Assembly: GCA_900555215.1 (NCBI GenBank)
Contig: USKR01000059.1
Location: forward strand, 1 to 7,278
Direction: 5' to 3'
Origin: an uncultured Ruminococcus sp.
Lineage (GTDB): Bacteria > Bacillota > Clostridia > Lachnospirales > Lachnospiraceae
DNA: 7,278 bases
The notes below the pieces were generated by a model. That model searched no databases, had not been told where the DNA came from, and saw only the letters and a list, made by a program, of their open reading frames with translations. Both the position numbers and the translations under genes were made by a program. Below, piece by piece: positions 1 through 6,571 of the stretch (positions are counted from its first letter, which is position 1; every line of letters begins with the position of its first letter).

Positions 1-611
1 GTGCGAATATTTCCGGAGATAATTTTTCCATGATGGATATGTCTGGCGGACGGCGGGGGGTCGTGCTTTCGGACGGTATGGGGTCCGGAGAGGAGGCGTG
101 CAGGGAGAGCACGCTGGTCATAGAATTGCTTGAAGAGCTGATGGCAGCAGGTTTCCCGGAGAAGACCGCAATCCAGATGATCAATACCACTCTGGTCATT
201 GGAAGGGAAGAAATTCATTATTCCACGGTGGATATGACAGTGTTTGACCTGTACACCGGAGAATGCGAGATCATAAAGGCGGGTGCATCCTCCACATTTA
301 TAAAGAAAAAGGACAGTGTTGAACACCTGAGTTCTACCAGCCTGCCGATCGGTGTGATGAACCATATAGAGATAGATTCAGTTAAGCGGAAACTGGAGGA
401 TGGAGATTTTGTGATAATGGTAACGGACGGGGTGCTGGACGCTCTGCCCGTGGGCGAGCAGGATATTTTGCTGGAGACGATCATACAGGGGAGCGCGATT
501 TCTAACCCGAGGGAGATGGCGCACCATATATTGGAGCAGGTGCTGGCATGGACAGGGAAAGAACCGGCGGACGACATGACAGTGCTGGCGGTGGGGATAT
601 GGGAATCCTAG
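1..611 (+). CDS. spoIIE: Stage II sporulation protein E, C-terminal PP2C phosphatase domain (5' partial)
   Basis: This is the last ~202 codons of a gene entering from the left; the reading frame is open from base 3 and ends with TAG at 609-611. SpoIIE is a membrane-bound PP2C-type serine phosphatase that dephosphorylates the anti-anti-sigma factor SpoIIAA-P, releasing sigma-F in the forespore, and it also acts at the polar division septum. All PP2C metal-binding signatures of the catalytic domain are present: SGDNF with its Asp at 18-20, SDGMGSG with Asp at 72-74, TDGVLDA with Asp at 426-428, and the closing ADDMTVLAV with its Asp pair at 570-575. The missing upstream part should hold the membrane segments and the FtsZ-interacting region of an ~800-residue protein. 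Identification as SpoIIE, not another PP2C/RsbU-like phosphatase, rests on the SGDNF and SDGMGSG style and on the adjacent tilS-hpt-ftsH, the conserved neighbours of spoIIE. The ATG at 30 is internal, not the start. Confidence 0.93.
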   Translation, partial: ANISGDNFSMMDMSGGRRGVVLSDGMGSGEEACRESTLVIELLEELMAAGFPEKTAIQMINTTLVIGREEIHYSTVDMTVFDLYTGECEIIKAGASSTFIKKKDSVEHLSSTSLPIGVMNHIEIDSVKRKLEDGDFVIMVTDGVLDALPVGEQDILLETIIQGSAISNPREMAHHILEQVLAWTGKEPADDMTVLAVGIWES

Positions 612-616
612 AGCTC

Positions 617-645
617 TTTACTTTTGGGAATGAATTGGTTATAGT
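617..645 (+). promoter_or_regulatory. Candidate housekeeping (sigma-A type) promoter for tilS
   Basis: In the 40-base gap between spoIIE and tilS, TTTACT (617-622, 4 of 6 matches to TTGACA) and TATAGT (640-645, 5 of 6 matches to TATAAT) are separated by exactly 17 bases, the optimal spacing. A start about 7 bases after the -10 box falls at ~651-653, on the tilS ATG at 652. The gap is otherwise AT-rich with no terminator. The match is by eye and the motif is short, so a chance occurrence in AT-rich DNA is possible. A separate tilS promoter makes sense because spoIIE should be transcribed only in sporulation, whereas tilS, hpt and ftsH are housekeeping genes. Confidence 0.45.
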
Positions 646-651
646 TTACAT

Positions 652-2142
652 ATGATGAGAAATGAAGAGAGAGAAGTGGAAAAGTTTATCAGAAAACACG
701 GCATGATCGGGAAAGGTGACGTGGTGATCGCAGGTGTATCGGGCGGAGCGGACTCGGTATGCCTGCTTTTTGTGCTCTGCGCGCTTCGGGAAGAACTGGG
801 CTTCAGTGTCATCGCATGCCATGTGAACCACGGGCTGCGCGGCGCCGAGGCGGATCGGGATGAGAACTATGTAAGAGATCTGTGCAAGGAGCTGGACGTG
901 CCGTGCCGTTTTTTTCATGAAGATGTGGAATTAATTGCCAGGAAACGGAAACAATCTCCTGAGGAGGCGGGGCGCACGGCGCGCAGAGCCGCATTCCTGA
1001 CAATGTGCCGTGAGGATGGAGGAACAAAGATCGCTACCGCCCATCACAGAGATGACAACGCGGAGACGGTACTTCTCAATATGGCGCGGGGCACCGGGCT
1101 GAAAGGACTTGGAGGTATCCGTCCGGTAACAGGAAAATGGATACGGCCGCTTCTTGTGCTTACGAGAGAACAGACGGAAAAATATCTTGAAGCCCGGGGG
1201 ATATCATGGTGCGAGGATGCGACGAACAGCAGAGATGATTATACGCGCAACCGTATCCGGCACAATGTTCTGCCCATGCTGGAGGATCAGGTGAACAGGG
1301 GAACCGCGGCACATCTCGATGAGCTGTCCCGGCAGGCTCAGGAAATCTGGGATTATTTGGAGCGGGGCGTGGAACTTGCGTGGGAGAAATGTGTAAAAAC
1401 AGGAAAAAGTCCCCAGACCGGCGTGAAAAGTGGGATAAAAGCCAGAGAGCCCCAGGCGCTGGAGATAGATAAGGAGAACTTCGGGCAGGAGATGCCTGCT
1501 GTGCGGACGCAGCTTTTAAGAAGATGCCTTGCCCGGGTCAGAGGAGGAGAACGTGATATCGGGACCACGCATGTGAACGCGGTATCAGATCTTTTTGGAA
1601 AACAGCCGGGGAGGAAACTTGACCTTCCCGGAGAAATACAGGCGGAGCGGACATATGCCGGGGTGCGCATCAAAAAGAGGGAAGAAAACAGAGGGAGTTT
1701 TGAAATCCCTGTTCGTATTCCGGGGGAGACCGTGGTCCCCGGGACAGGACAGCGGATCGTGTGCCGGTTTGTGGAAAACGCAGATGTCTCGGCAGCCGAA
1801 GAGATCCCGCAAAAAAGTTACACGAAATGGATTGATTATGATATAATAAAATACAGTCTTTCTGCGAGAACAAGGCAGGGCGGCGATTATCTTGTGATTG
1901 ATGAAAAGGGAAGCCGCCAGAAGCTGAAAGCTTTTTTTGTGAATGAGAAGATCCCGCGGGAAGAACGAGACTGTATGCTGCTCATCGCGGACGGGGATCA
2001 TATCATATGGATTCCGGGTTACAGAATGAGCAGGGAGTACCATGTCAACAGCAGGACCGAGAAAATTCTTGAGATAAAGATAACGGAGGAAAAAGGAAAT
2101 GGCAGAGACGATCAGGGTTTTGATCCCCGAGGAGAAAGTTGA
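652..2142 (+). CDS. tilS: tRNA(Ile)-lysidine synthetase TilS
   Basis: TilS is a cytoplasmic enzyme that uses ATP to attach lysine to C34 of the CAU anticodon of a minor tRNA-Ile, so that it reads AUA and is charged with Ile instead of Met; it is normally essential. The N-terminal PP-loop is SGGADS (residues 30-35). The TilS-specific adenylation motif AHHRDDNAET spans ~130-139, followed by RGTGLKGLGG (146-155) and the DATN...YTRNRIRH segment (189-204). The C-terminal TilS_C domain lies at ~390-480 (R-x-GGD, KLKAFFV, IPREERD, IWIPGYR). At 496 residues it is slightly longer than usual, partly from a Lys-rich insertion at ~249-268. The start is one of the tandem ATGs at 652/655; in-frame sequence upstream meets TGA at 631-633 with no other good start. 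There is no convincing Shine-Dalgarno site. A GTG at 676 is a weaker alternative. The 3' end overlaps hpt by 44 bases, suggesting translational coupling. Confidence 0.96.
   Translation: MMRNEEREVEKFIRKHGMIGKGDVVIAGVSGGADSVCLLFVLCALREELGFSVIACHVNHGLRGAEADRDENYVRDLCKELDVPCRFFHEDVELIARKRKQSPEEAGRTARRAAFLTMCREDGGTKIATAHHRDDNAETVLLNMARGTGLKGLGGIRPVTGKWIRPLLVLTREQTEKYLEARGISWCEDATNSRDDYTRNRIRHNVLPMLEDQVNRGTAAHLDELSRQAQEIWDYLERGVELAWEKCVKTGKSPQTGVKSGIKAREPQALEIDKENFGQEMPAVRTQLLRRCLARVRGGERDIGTTHVNAVSDLFGKQPGRKLDLPGEIQAERTYAGVRIKKREENRGSFEIPVRIPGETVVPGTGQRIVCRFVENADVSAAEEIPQKSYTKWIDYDIIKYSLSARTRQGGDYLVIDEKGSRQKLKAFFVNEKIPREERDCMLLIADGDHIIWIPGYRMSREYHVNSRTEKILEIKITEEKGNGRDDQGFDPRGES
1839..1847 (+). 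promoter_or_regulatory. Candidate internal promoter in tilS (extended -10)
   Basis: TGATATAAT is a perfect extended -10 element (TGnTATAAT) lying inside the tilS coding sequence. It sits in an unusually AT-rich stretch (1811-1856) of an otherwise GC-balanced gene and is built from the codons for Asp-Ile-Ile, with two consecutive ATA codons. No good -35 box is found 16-18 bases upstream (TTACAC at 1818-1823 matches poorly), but extended -10 promoters can work without one. The predicted start near 1854 would give hpt an untranslated leader of about 245 bases. This is a sequence match only; coding constraint could explain it. Confidence 0.3.
2085..2090 (+). promoter_or_regulatory. Shine-Dalgarno site of hpt, inside tilS
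   Basis: GGAGGA is a strong ribosome binding site ending 8 bases before the ATG at 2099. It lies within the tilS coding region, about 50 bases before the tilS stop. It fixes the hpt start and shows that the 44-base gene overlap is real. Confidence 0.8.
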
Positions 2143-2626
2143 TGAAAGAATCAGGGAGCTGGGAGAGATGATCAGCAGGGATTATGCAGGGAAACAGGTG
2201 CATCTCATCTGTGTATTGAAGGGCGGCGTATTCTTTATGTGTGAACTGGCAAAGCGTATCACGGTGCCGGTATCTATGGATTTCATGTGCGTGGGGAGCT
2301 ACGGAGACGGGACTGCTTCCAGCGGGGTTGTGCGTATTGCAAAAGACCTGGATGAGTCCATCGAGAATAAAGAGGTGCTGATCGTTGAGGATATTATTGA
2401 CTCCGGTAATACGCTGTATTATCTGATGGACGTCCTTAAGAAGAGAAATCCTGCCAGTATGCGGCTGTGCACGCTTCTTGACAAACCGGAGCGCAGGGTG
2501 AAGGATGTGAAAGTGGATTACTGCGGATTTGAGATCCCGGATGAATTCGTTGTGGGATACGGGCTTGATTATGCCCAGAAATATAGAAACCTTCCTTACA
2601 TCGGGGTAGTGGAAGGTCTGGAATAG
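2099..2626 (+). CDS. hpt: Hypoxanthine(-guanine) phosphoribosyltransferase
   Basis: This cytoplasmic purine salvage enzyme converts hypoxanthine (and usually guanine) plus PRPP to IMP or GMP and pyrophosphate. The 175-residue length is typical of the bacterial family. Visible motifs are the KGG PPi-binding loop (41-43), the flexible-loop SYG (67-69), the PRPP-binding loop [13 protein letters not shown] (93-105) with its adjacent acidic pair Glu97-Asp98, the base-contacting Lys in LLDKPERR (Lys129), and the C-terminal [11 protein letters not shown] segment (148-158), where Val and Asp normally contact the purine. The ATG start is supported by GGAGGA 8 bases upstream and by the usual N-terminal length. 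The gene overlaps tilS by 44 bases and is followed by ftsH after 14 bases. In B. subtilis the orthologue hprT occupies the same place and its product is reported to work with TilS and FtsH in activating ftsH expression; whether that holds here is not shown by the sequence. Hypoxanthine versus guanine preference cannot be read. Confidence 0.96.
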   Translation: MAETIRVLIPEEKVDERIRELGEMISRDYAGKQVHLICVLKGGVFFMCELAKRITVPVSMDFMCVGSYGDGTASSGVVRIAKDLDESIENKEVLIVEDIIDSGNTLYYLMDVLKKRNPASMRLCTLLDKPERRVKDVKVDYCGFEIPDEFVVGYGLDYAQKYRNLPYIGVVEGLE

Positions 2627-2633
2627 GAAGGAG
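2626..2633 (+). promoter_or_regulatory. Shine-Dalgarno site deciding the TTG start of ftsH
   Basis: GGAAGGAG overlaps the last base of the hpt stop codon (TAG, 2624-2626) and ends 7 bases before TTG at 2641. The next in-frame ATG lies 16 codons further, inside the first membrane helix, and has no such site, so the TTG is the credible start. Confidence 0.8.
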
Positions 2634-2640
2634 TATAGTT

Positions 2641-4485
2641 TTGGATAATAACAGAAAATACAGGAGCATTAATATATCTACGGTCCTGATGTTTGTCGTG
2701 ATCGTAGTGGCTGCTCTCTGGATGGCGGGAAGGATGCAGATGCACCGCCAGGAGATGGGATATACGGATTTTGTCTCCCAGGTCCGGCAGGGCAATGTGA
2801 CCGACGTATATATCGACCTGAACCGCGCCGTGCCCACGGGTACGGTGTCATTCATGCTGAAGGATGAGGATGTGGCAAGGACTGTGAATGTTTCTGATGT
2901 GGAGGATGTGAAAGATCTTCTTGACGATCATGAAGTAAACTACAGTATGTCCGCAATACCTGAAGAGTCTGTATTTACGACGGTGCTTCTCCCGCTTCTG
3001 ATCACGCTTGCAGGCGTATTCCTCATCTTTTATCTGATGAACAGGCAGAACGGCGGGGCGAATGCAAAGGCGATGAACTTCGGGAAGAGCCGCGCCAGGA
3101 TGACGGGGCAGGATGAGATCAAAGTCACGTTTGCGGATGTGGCGGGACTGAAAGAAGAGAAAGAGGAACTTGAAGAAATCGTGGATTTCCTCAAGGCGCC
3201 GAAAAAATATGTACAGCTGGGAGCCAGAATACCAAAGGGCGTCCTCCTGGAGGGACCTCCGGGAACAGGTAAGACTCTGCTTGCAAAGGCAGTGGCAGGT
3301 GAAGCGGGAGTTCCGTTTTTCAGTATCTCCGGATCTGACTTCGTAGAGATGTTTGTGGGAGTGGGAGCGTCCCGTGTGCGCGATCTGTTTCAGGATGCGA
3401 AGAAAAACGCACCGTGTATTGTGTTCATTGATGAGATTGACGCGGTGGCGAGACGGCGGGGAAGCGGTCTCGGCGGCGGTCATGACGAGAGGGAGCAGAC
3501 GCTTAACCAGCTTCTCGTGGAGATGGACGGCTTTGGAGTGAATGAAGGAATCATTGTGATGGCGGCAACGAACAGGAAAGATATCCTGGACCCGGCGATC
3601 CTTCGTCCCGGACGGTTTGACCGGAATGTGATCGTAGGGCGCCCGGACGTGGGCGGCAGGGAAGAAATCCTGAAAGTTCATGCAAAGAATAAACCGCTGG
3701 GCGATGACGTAGATCTGCGTCAGATCGCGCAGACAACGGCAGGCTTTACCGGCGCGGACCTGGAGAATTTGTTAAACGAGGCTGCGATACTGGCGGCGAA
3801 GGATAACAGAGTGTTTATCCAGCAGCAGGATATCCGTCATGCATTTGTAAAAGTGGGCATTGGTCCGGAGAAGAAGAGCCGTATTGTTTCTGAGAAAGAG
3901 CGGAGGATCACAGCCTATCATGAGGCAGGGCATGCGATCCTGTTCCATACCCTGCCGGATGTAGGACCGGTTTACAGTGTGTCTATTATTCCGACAGGAG
4001 GGGCCGGCGGATATACCATGCCGCTCCCGGAGAAGGATGATATGTTTAACACAAAGGGGCATATGCTCCAGGAGATCACTGTGGCGCTGGGCGGCCGGGT
4101 GGCAGAGGAGGAAATCTTCGATGACATCACCACTGGGGCGTCTCAGGATATTAAGCAGGCAACAGCGATCGCAAAATCAATGATCACTAAGTTCGGTATG
4201 TCCGAACGGTTAGGTTTGATCAATTACGATAATGACAGTGACGAAGTATTCATCGGAAGAGATTTCGGACACACATCAAGAGGGTATGGTGAAAAGGTTG
4301 CCGGAACGATCGATGAAGAAGTAAAGCGGATCATCGATGAGTGTTACGCGAAGGCTCGTAAGATCATTCAGGAGCATCATGACGTCCTGGATAAGTGCGC
4401 AAAGCTTCTGTTAGAGAAGGAAAAGATCACAAGGAGCGAGTTTGAGGCATTATTTGATGAGGACAGCGAGACTAAGGGGGCTTAA
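2641..4485 (+). CDS. ftsH: ATP-dependent zinc metalloprotease FtsH
   Basis: FtsH is a membrane-anchored hexameric AAA+ protease that extracts and degrades misfolded membrane proteins and selected regulators. Its 614 residues have the full architecture. There is a first membrane helix at ~14-30, an extracytoplasmic domain at ~31-110 and a second helix at ~112-133. The AAA+ module has Walker A GPPGTGKT (205-212), pore loop MFVG (237-240), Walker B with Asp264-Glu265, and the second region of homology with arginine fingers Arg325 and Arg328 in RPGRFDR. The M41 peptidase has HEAGH (427-431; Glu428 catalytic, His427 and His431 zinc ligands) and the third ligand Asp503 in GASQD. No key residue is missing. 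Translation starts at TTG with a strong Shine-Dalgarno site 7 bases upstream; the next ATG (codon 17) would remove the start of helix 1. It follows hpt by 14 bases and is followed by the GH13 gene after 3, so it is probably co-transcribed with both. Confidence 0.98.
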   Translation: MDNNRKYRSINISTVLMFVVIVVAALWMAGRMQMHRQEMGYTDFVSQVRQGNVTDVYIDLNRAVPTGTVSFMLKDEDVARTVNVSDVEDVKDLLDDHEVNYSMSAIPEESVFTTVLLPLLITLAGVFLIFYLMNRQNGGANAKAMNFGKSRARMTGQDEIKVTFADVAGLKEEKEELEEIVDFLKAPKKYVQLGARIPKGVLLEGPPGTGKTLLAKAVAGEAGVPFFSISGSDFVEMFVGVGASRVRDLFQDAKKNAPCIVFIDEIDAVARRRGSGLGGGHDEREQTLNQLLVEMDGFGVNEGIIVMAATNRKDILDPAILRPGRFDRNVIVGRPDVGGREEILKVHAKNKPLGDDVDLRQIAQTTAGFTGADLENLLNEAAILAAKDNRVFIQQQDIRHAFVKVGIGPEKKSRIVSEKERRITAYHEAGHAILFHTLPDVGPVYSVSIIPTGGAGGYTMPLPEKDDMFNTKGHMLQEITVALGGRVAEEEIFDDITTGASQDIKQATAIAKSMITKFGMSERLGLINYDNDSDEVFIGRDFGHTSRGYGEKVAGTIDEEVKRIIDECYAKARKIIQEHHDVLDKCAKLLLEKEKITRSEFEALFDEDSETKGA

Positions 4486-4488
4486 ATT

Positions 4489-6540
4489 ATGAACAGAGAC
4501 GCGCTGTTCTGTGACGGTACGCAGGACTATGTCAGTCCTGCGGAACCGGCGGTAAATGAAAGGGTATTTCTGCGTTTCCGGACAGCACATAATGATGTGG
4601 AAGAGGTGAATCTTCTTACAGGGGAAGACAGCCATGCTATGTGGAAAGTCTGTTCGGGAGACGACTTTGATTTTTATGAGATCGAATGGCAGCTTGGCAC
4701 AGAACCTTTTCGCTACTCGTTCGAAATAAAAAAAGGGGAACAGATCTGGTATTTCAACCGATACGGAGTATCGGACCACAGAGAAGATTACTATGCCTTT
4801 ACTATTGTTCCGGGTTTTTCTACTCCGGATTGGGCAAAGGGAGCGGTTATGTATCAGATTTTTGTTGACCGCTTCTGCAATGGTGATCCTGCCAATGATG
4901 TGGAAGACCGAGAGTATATCTATATAGGCGAGCCGAGTACAAAGGTCAGAGACTGGAATCAGACGCCTGCGGCAAGGGATATCCATAATTTTTACGGAGG
5001 CGATCTCCAGGGAGTGATGGATAAGCTGGATTATCTTCAGGAACTGGGAGTTGAGGTGGTTTATTTTAACCCGCTGTTTGTCTCTCCGTCTAACCATAAA
5101 TATGACATCCAGGATTACGACTACATTGATCCCCATTACGGAAAGATTGTTGAAGACGGAGGCGATGTGCTTCCCGCGGGCGCTCAGGACAATATCCATG
5201 CCACTAAGTATCAGAAGCGCACAGGGGATATTCGTAATCTGGAGGCCAGTAATAAATTGTTCGCCCGCCTTGTAGAAGAGATGCACAAGCGGGGAATGAG
5301 GGTGATACTGGACGGAGTATTCAATCACTGCGGTTCCTTTAATAAATGGATGGACAGAGAGCGGATCTATGAGCAGCAGCCGGAATATCCGAAGGGCGCT
5401 TATGTGAGCGCTGACAGTCCATACAGAGAGTTTTTCCACTTCTTTGATAACCGGAATGAAGCATGGCCCTACAATGGCAGCTATGACGGGTGGTGGGGGC
5501 ATGATACGCTTCCGAAACTTTCATATGAAGATTCACCTGAGCTTGAGCAATATATAATGGACATAGGAAAGAAATGGGTTTCTCCGCCGTATAATGTGGA
5601 TGGATGGAGACTTGACGTGGCAGCGGATCTGGGATGCAGCAACGAGTATAACCACATGTTCTGGAAACGTTTCCGTTCTGAGGTGAAAAAGGCGAATCCG
5701 GAAGCGCTCATACTGGCAGAGCATTATGGGGATCCGATCGAGTGGCTCCAGGGAGACGAGTGGGACAGTGTCATGAACTACGATGCGTTCATGGAGCCTC
5801 TTACATGGTTCCTGACCGGAATGGAGAAGCACAGTGACGAGCGCCGAACGGACCTGTGGGGAAACCCGGACAATTTTGTGGGCACGATGAGGCATTTTAT
5901 GGCAAGTATGCTTACACCCTCCCTTCAGGTAGCGATGAATGAGCTGTCAAACCACGATCATTCAAGGTTCCTTACCCGGACGAATCATATTGTCGGACGT
6001 GCGGAGCATGTGGGGGCAAAGGCGGCGGAGGAAGGCGTAAACCATGCGGTCATGAGGGAAGCGGTCGTTGTGCAGATGACATGGGTCGGCGCGCCTACCA
6101 TTTATTATGGGGACGAGGTCGGGCTGTGCGGATTTACTGACCCGGACAACAGGCGCACATTCCCGTGGGGGAATGAAGATAAAGAACTTCTGGAATTTCA
6201 TAAAGAGATGATCTGGATACACAAAGAGGAAAAACCGCTGAGAAAAGGTTCCATCAAGCTTCTTTTTGCGGCGCATAATGTTCTTGCATATGCCAGGTTC
6301 CAGGGGGGCGAGCAGATAATCGTTGTCCTGAACAACAGTAAGGAGCTGAAAGAGATCACTATTCCTGTATGGCTGTCCGGCGTGCCGAAGGAAGGCAGGA
6401 TGAAACGGCTTGTCTATACATACGAGAATGGATATACGACCGCTTATGACGAGTACATCGTGCAGAACGGCGAGATCGTCATCAATATGGGACGGCATTC
6501 AGCGGCGGTGTTAAAGCCGATCCGCAGAAATGTAAATTAG
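4489..6540 (+). CDS. Cytoplasmic GH13 alpha-glucan hydrolase (neopullulanase / cyclomaltodextrinase type)
   Basis: This enzyme likely hydrolyses alpha-1,4 and/or alpha-1,6 links in maltodextrins, cyclodextrins or pullulan fragments. An N-terminal ~110-residue beta-rich region resembles CBM34 and leads into YQIFVDRF (122-129) with NGDPAND, a GH13_20 hallmark. The (beta/alpha)8 barrel has NPLFVSPSNHKYD (194-206), region I DGVFNH (275-280), region V LPKLS (341-345), region II GWRLDVAAD with nucleophile Asp376, region III acid/base Glu411 in ILAEHYG, and region IV NHD with Asp490. All three catalytic acids are present. A beta-sandwich C-terminal domain (~590-683) follows. At 683 residues it is longer than typical ~585-residue relatives, with an extra ~40-residue stretch at ~216-258 and added sequence at ~500-515. 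There is no signal peptide or membrane segment, so it should act on imported oligosaccharides. The ATG lies 3 bases after the ftsH stop, behind an AAGGGGG purine run (4474-4480) inside ftsH. The exact specificity is unresolved. Confidence 0.92.
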   Translation: MNRDALFCDGTQDYVSPAEPAVNERVFLRFRTAHNDVEEVNLLTGEDSHAMWKVCSGDDFDFYEIEWQLGTEPFRYSFEIKKGEQIWYFNRYGVSDHREDYYAFTIVPGFSTPDWAKGAVMYQIFVDRFCNGDPANDVEDREYIYIGEPSTKVRDWNQTPAARDIHNFYGGDLQGVMDKLDYLQELGVEVVYFNPLFVSPSNHKYDIQDYDYIDPHYGKIVEDGGDVLPAGAQDNIHATKYQKRTGDIRNLEASNKLFARLVEEMHKRGMRVILDGVFNHCGSFNKWMDRERIYEQQPEYPKGAYVSADSPYREFFHFFDNRNEAWPYNGSYDGWWGHDTLPKLSYEDSPELEQYIMDIGKKWVSPPYNVDGWRLDVAADLGCSNEYNHMFWKRFRSEVKKANPEALILAEHYGDPIEWLQGDEWDSVMNYDAFMEPLTWFLTGMEKHSDERRTDLWGNPDNFVGTMRHFMASMLTPSLQVAMNELSNHDHSRFLTRTNHIVGRAEHVGAKAAEEGVNHAVMREAVVVQMTWVGAPTIYYGDEVGLCGFTDPDNRRTFPWGNEDKELLEFHKEMIWIHKEEKPLRKGSIKLLFAAHNVLAYARFQGGEQIIVVLNNSKELKEITIPVWLSGVPKEGRMKRLVYTYENGYTTAYDEYIVQNGEIVINMGRHSAAVLKPIRRNVN

Positions 6541-6571
6541 CATAGTAAGAGCGGCGGCGAAAGGAAAGTAC

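Noticed and set aside
610..617. The 8-base palindrome AGAGCTCT right after the spoIIE stop, considered as a terminator or operator.
   Set aside because: It has no loop, is too short for a stable hairpin, and is not followed by a T-tract in terminator arrangement. Palindromes of this length occur by chance.
676..678. GTG as an alternative tilS start.
   Set aside because: It has no GGAGG-like site at proper distance, and TilS relatives as remembered usually have a few residues before this Val. The tandem ATG at 652/655 fits better, though the GTG is not excluded.
2848..3681. A 277-codon open frame on the - strand opposite ftsH.
   Set aside because: It lies entirely opposite the AAA+ domain of a clear FtsH. 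The product is rich in His, Arg and Cys with no family resemblance, as expected of an antisense shadow.
4450..5502. A long open frame of 350 codons on the - strand, opposite the start of the GH13 gene.
   Set aside because: The + strand encodes a complete GH13 protein with all catalytic motifs. The antisense product shows no recognisable domain, and it runs across the ftsH/GH13 boundary as a composition-driven shadow.
6541..6571. The gap between the GH13 and kinase genes, considered for a terminator or promoter.
   Set aside because: It contains only 31 bases with a purine-rich ribosome binding site; there is no hairpin with a T-tract and no -35/-10 pair.
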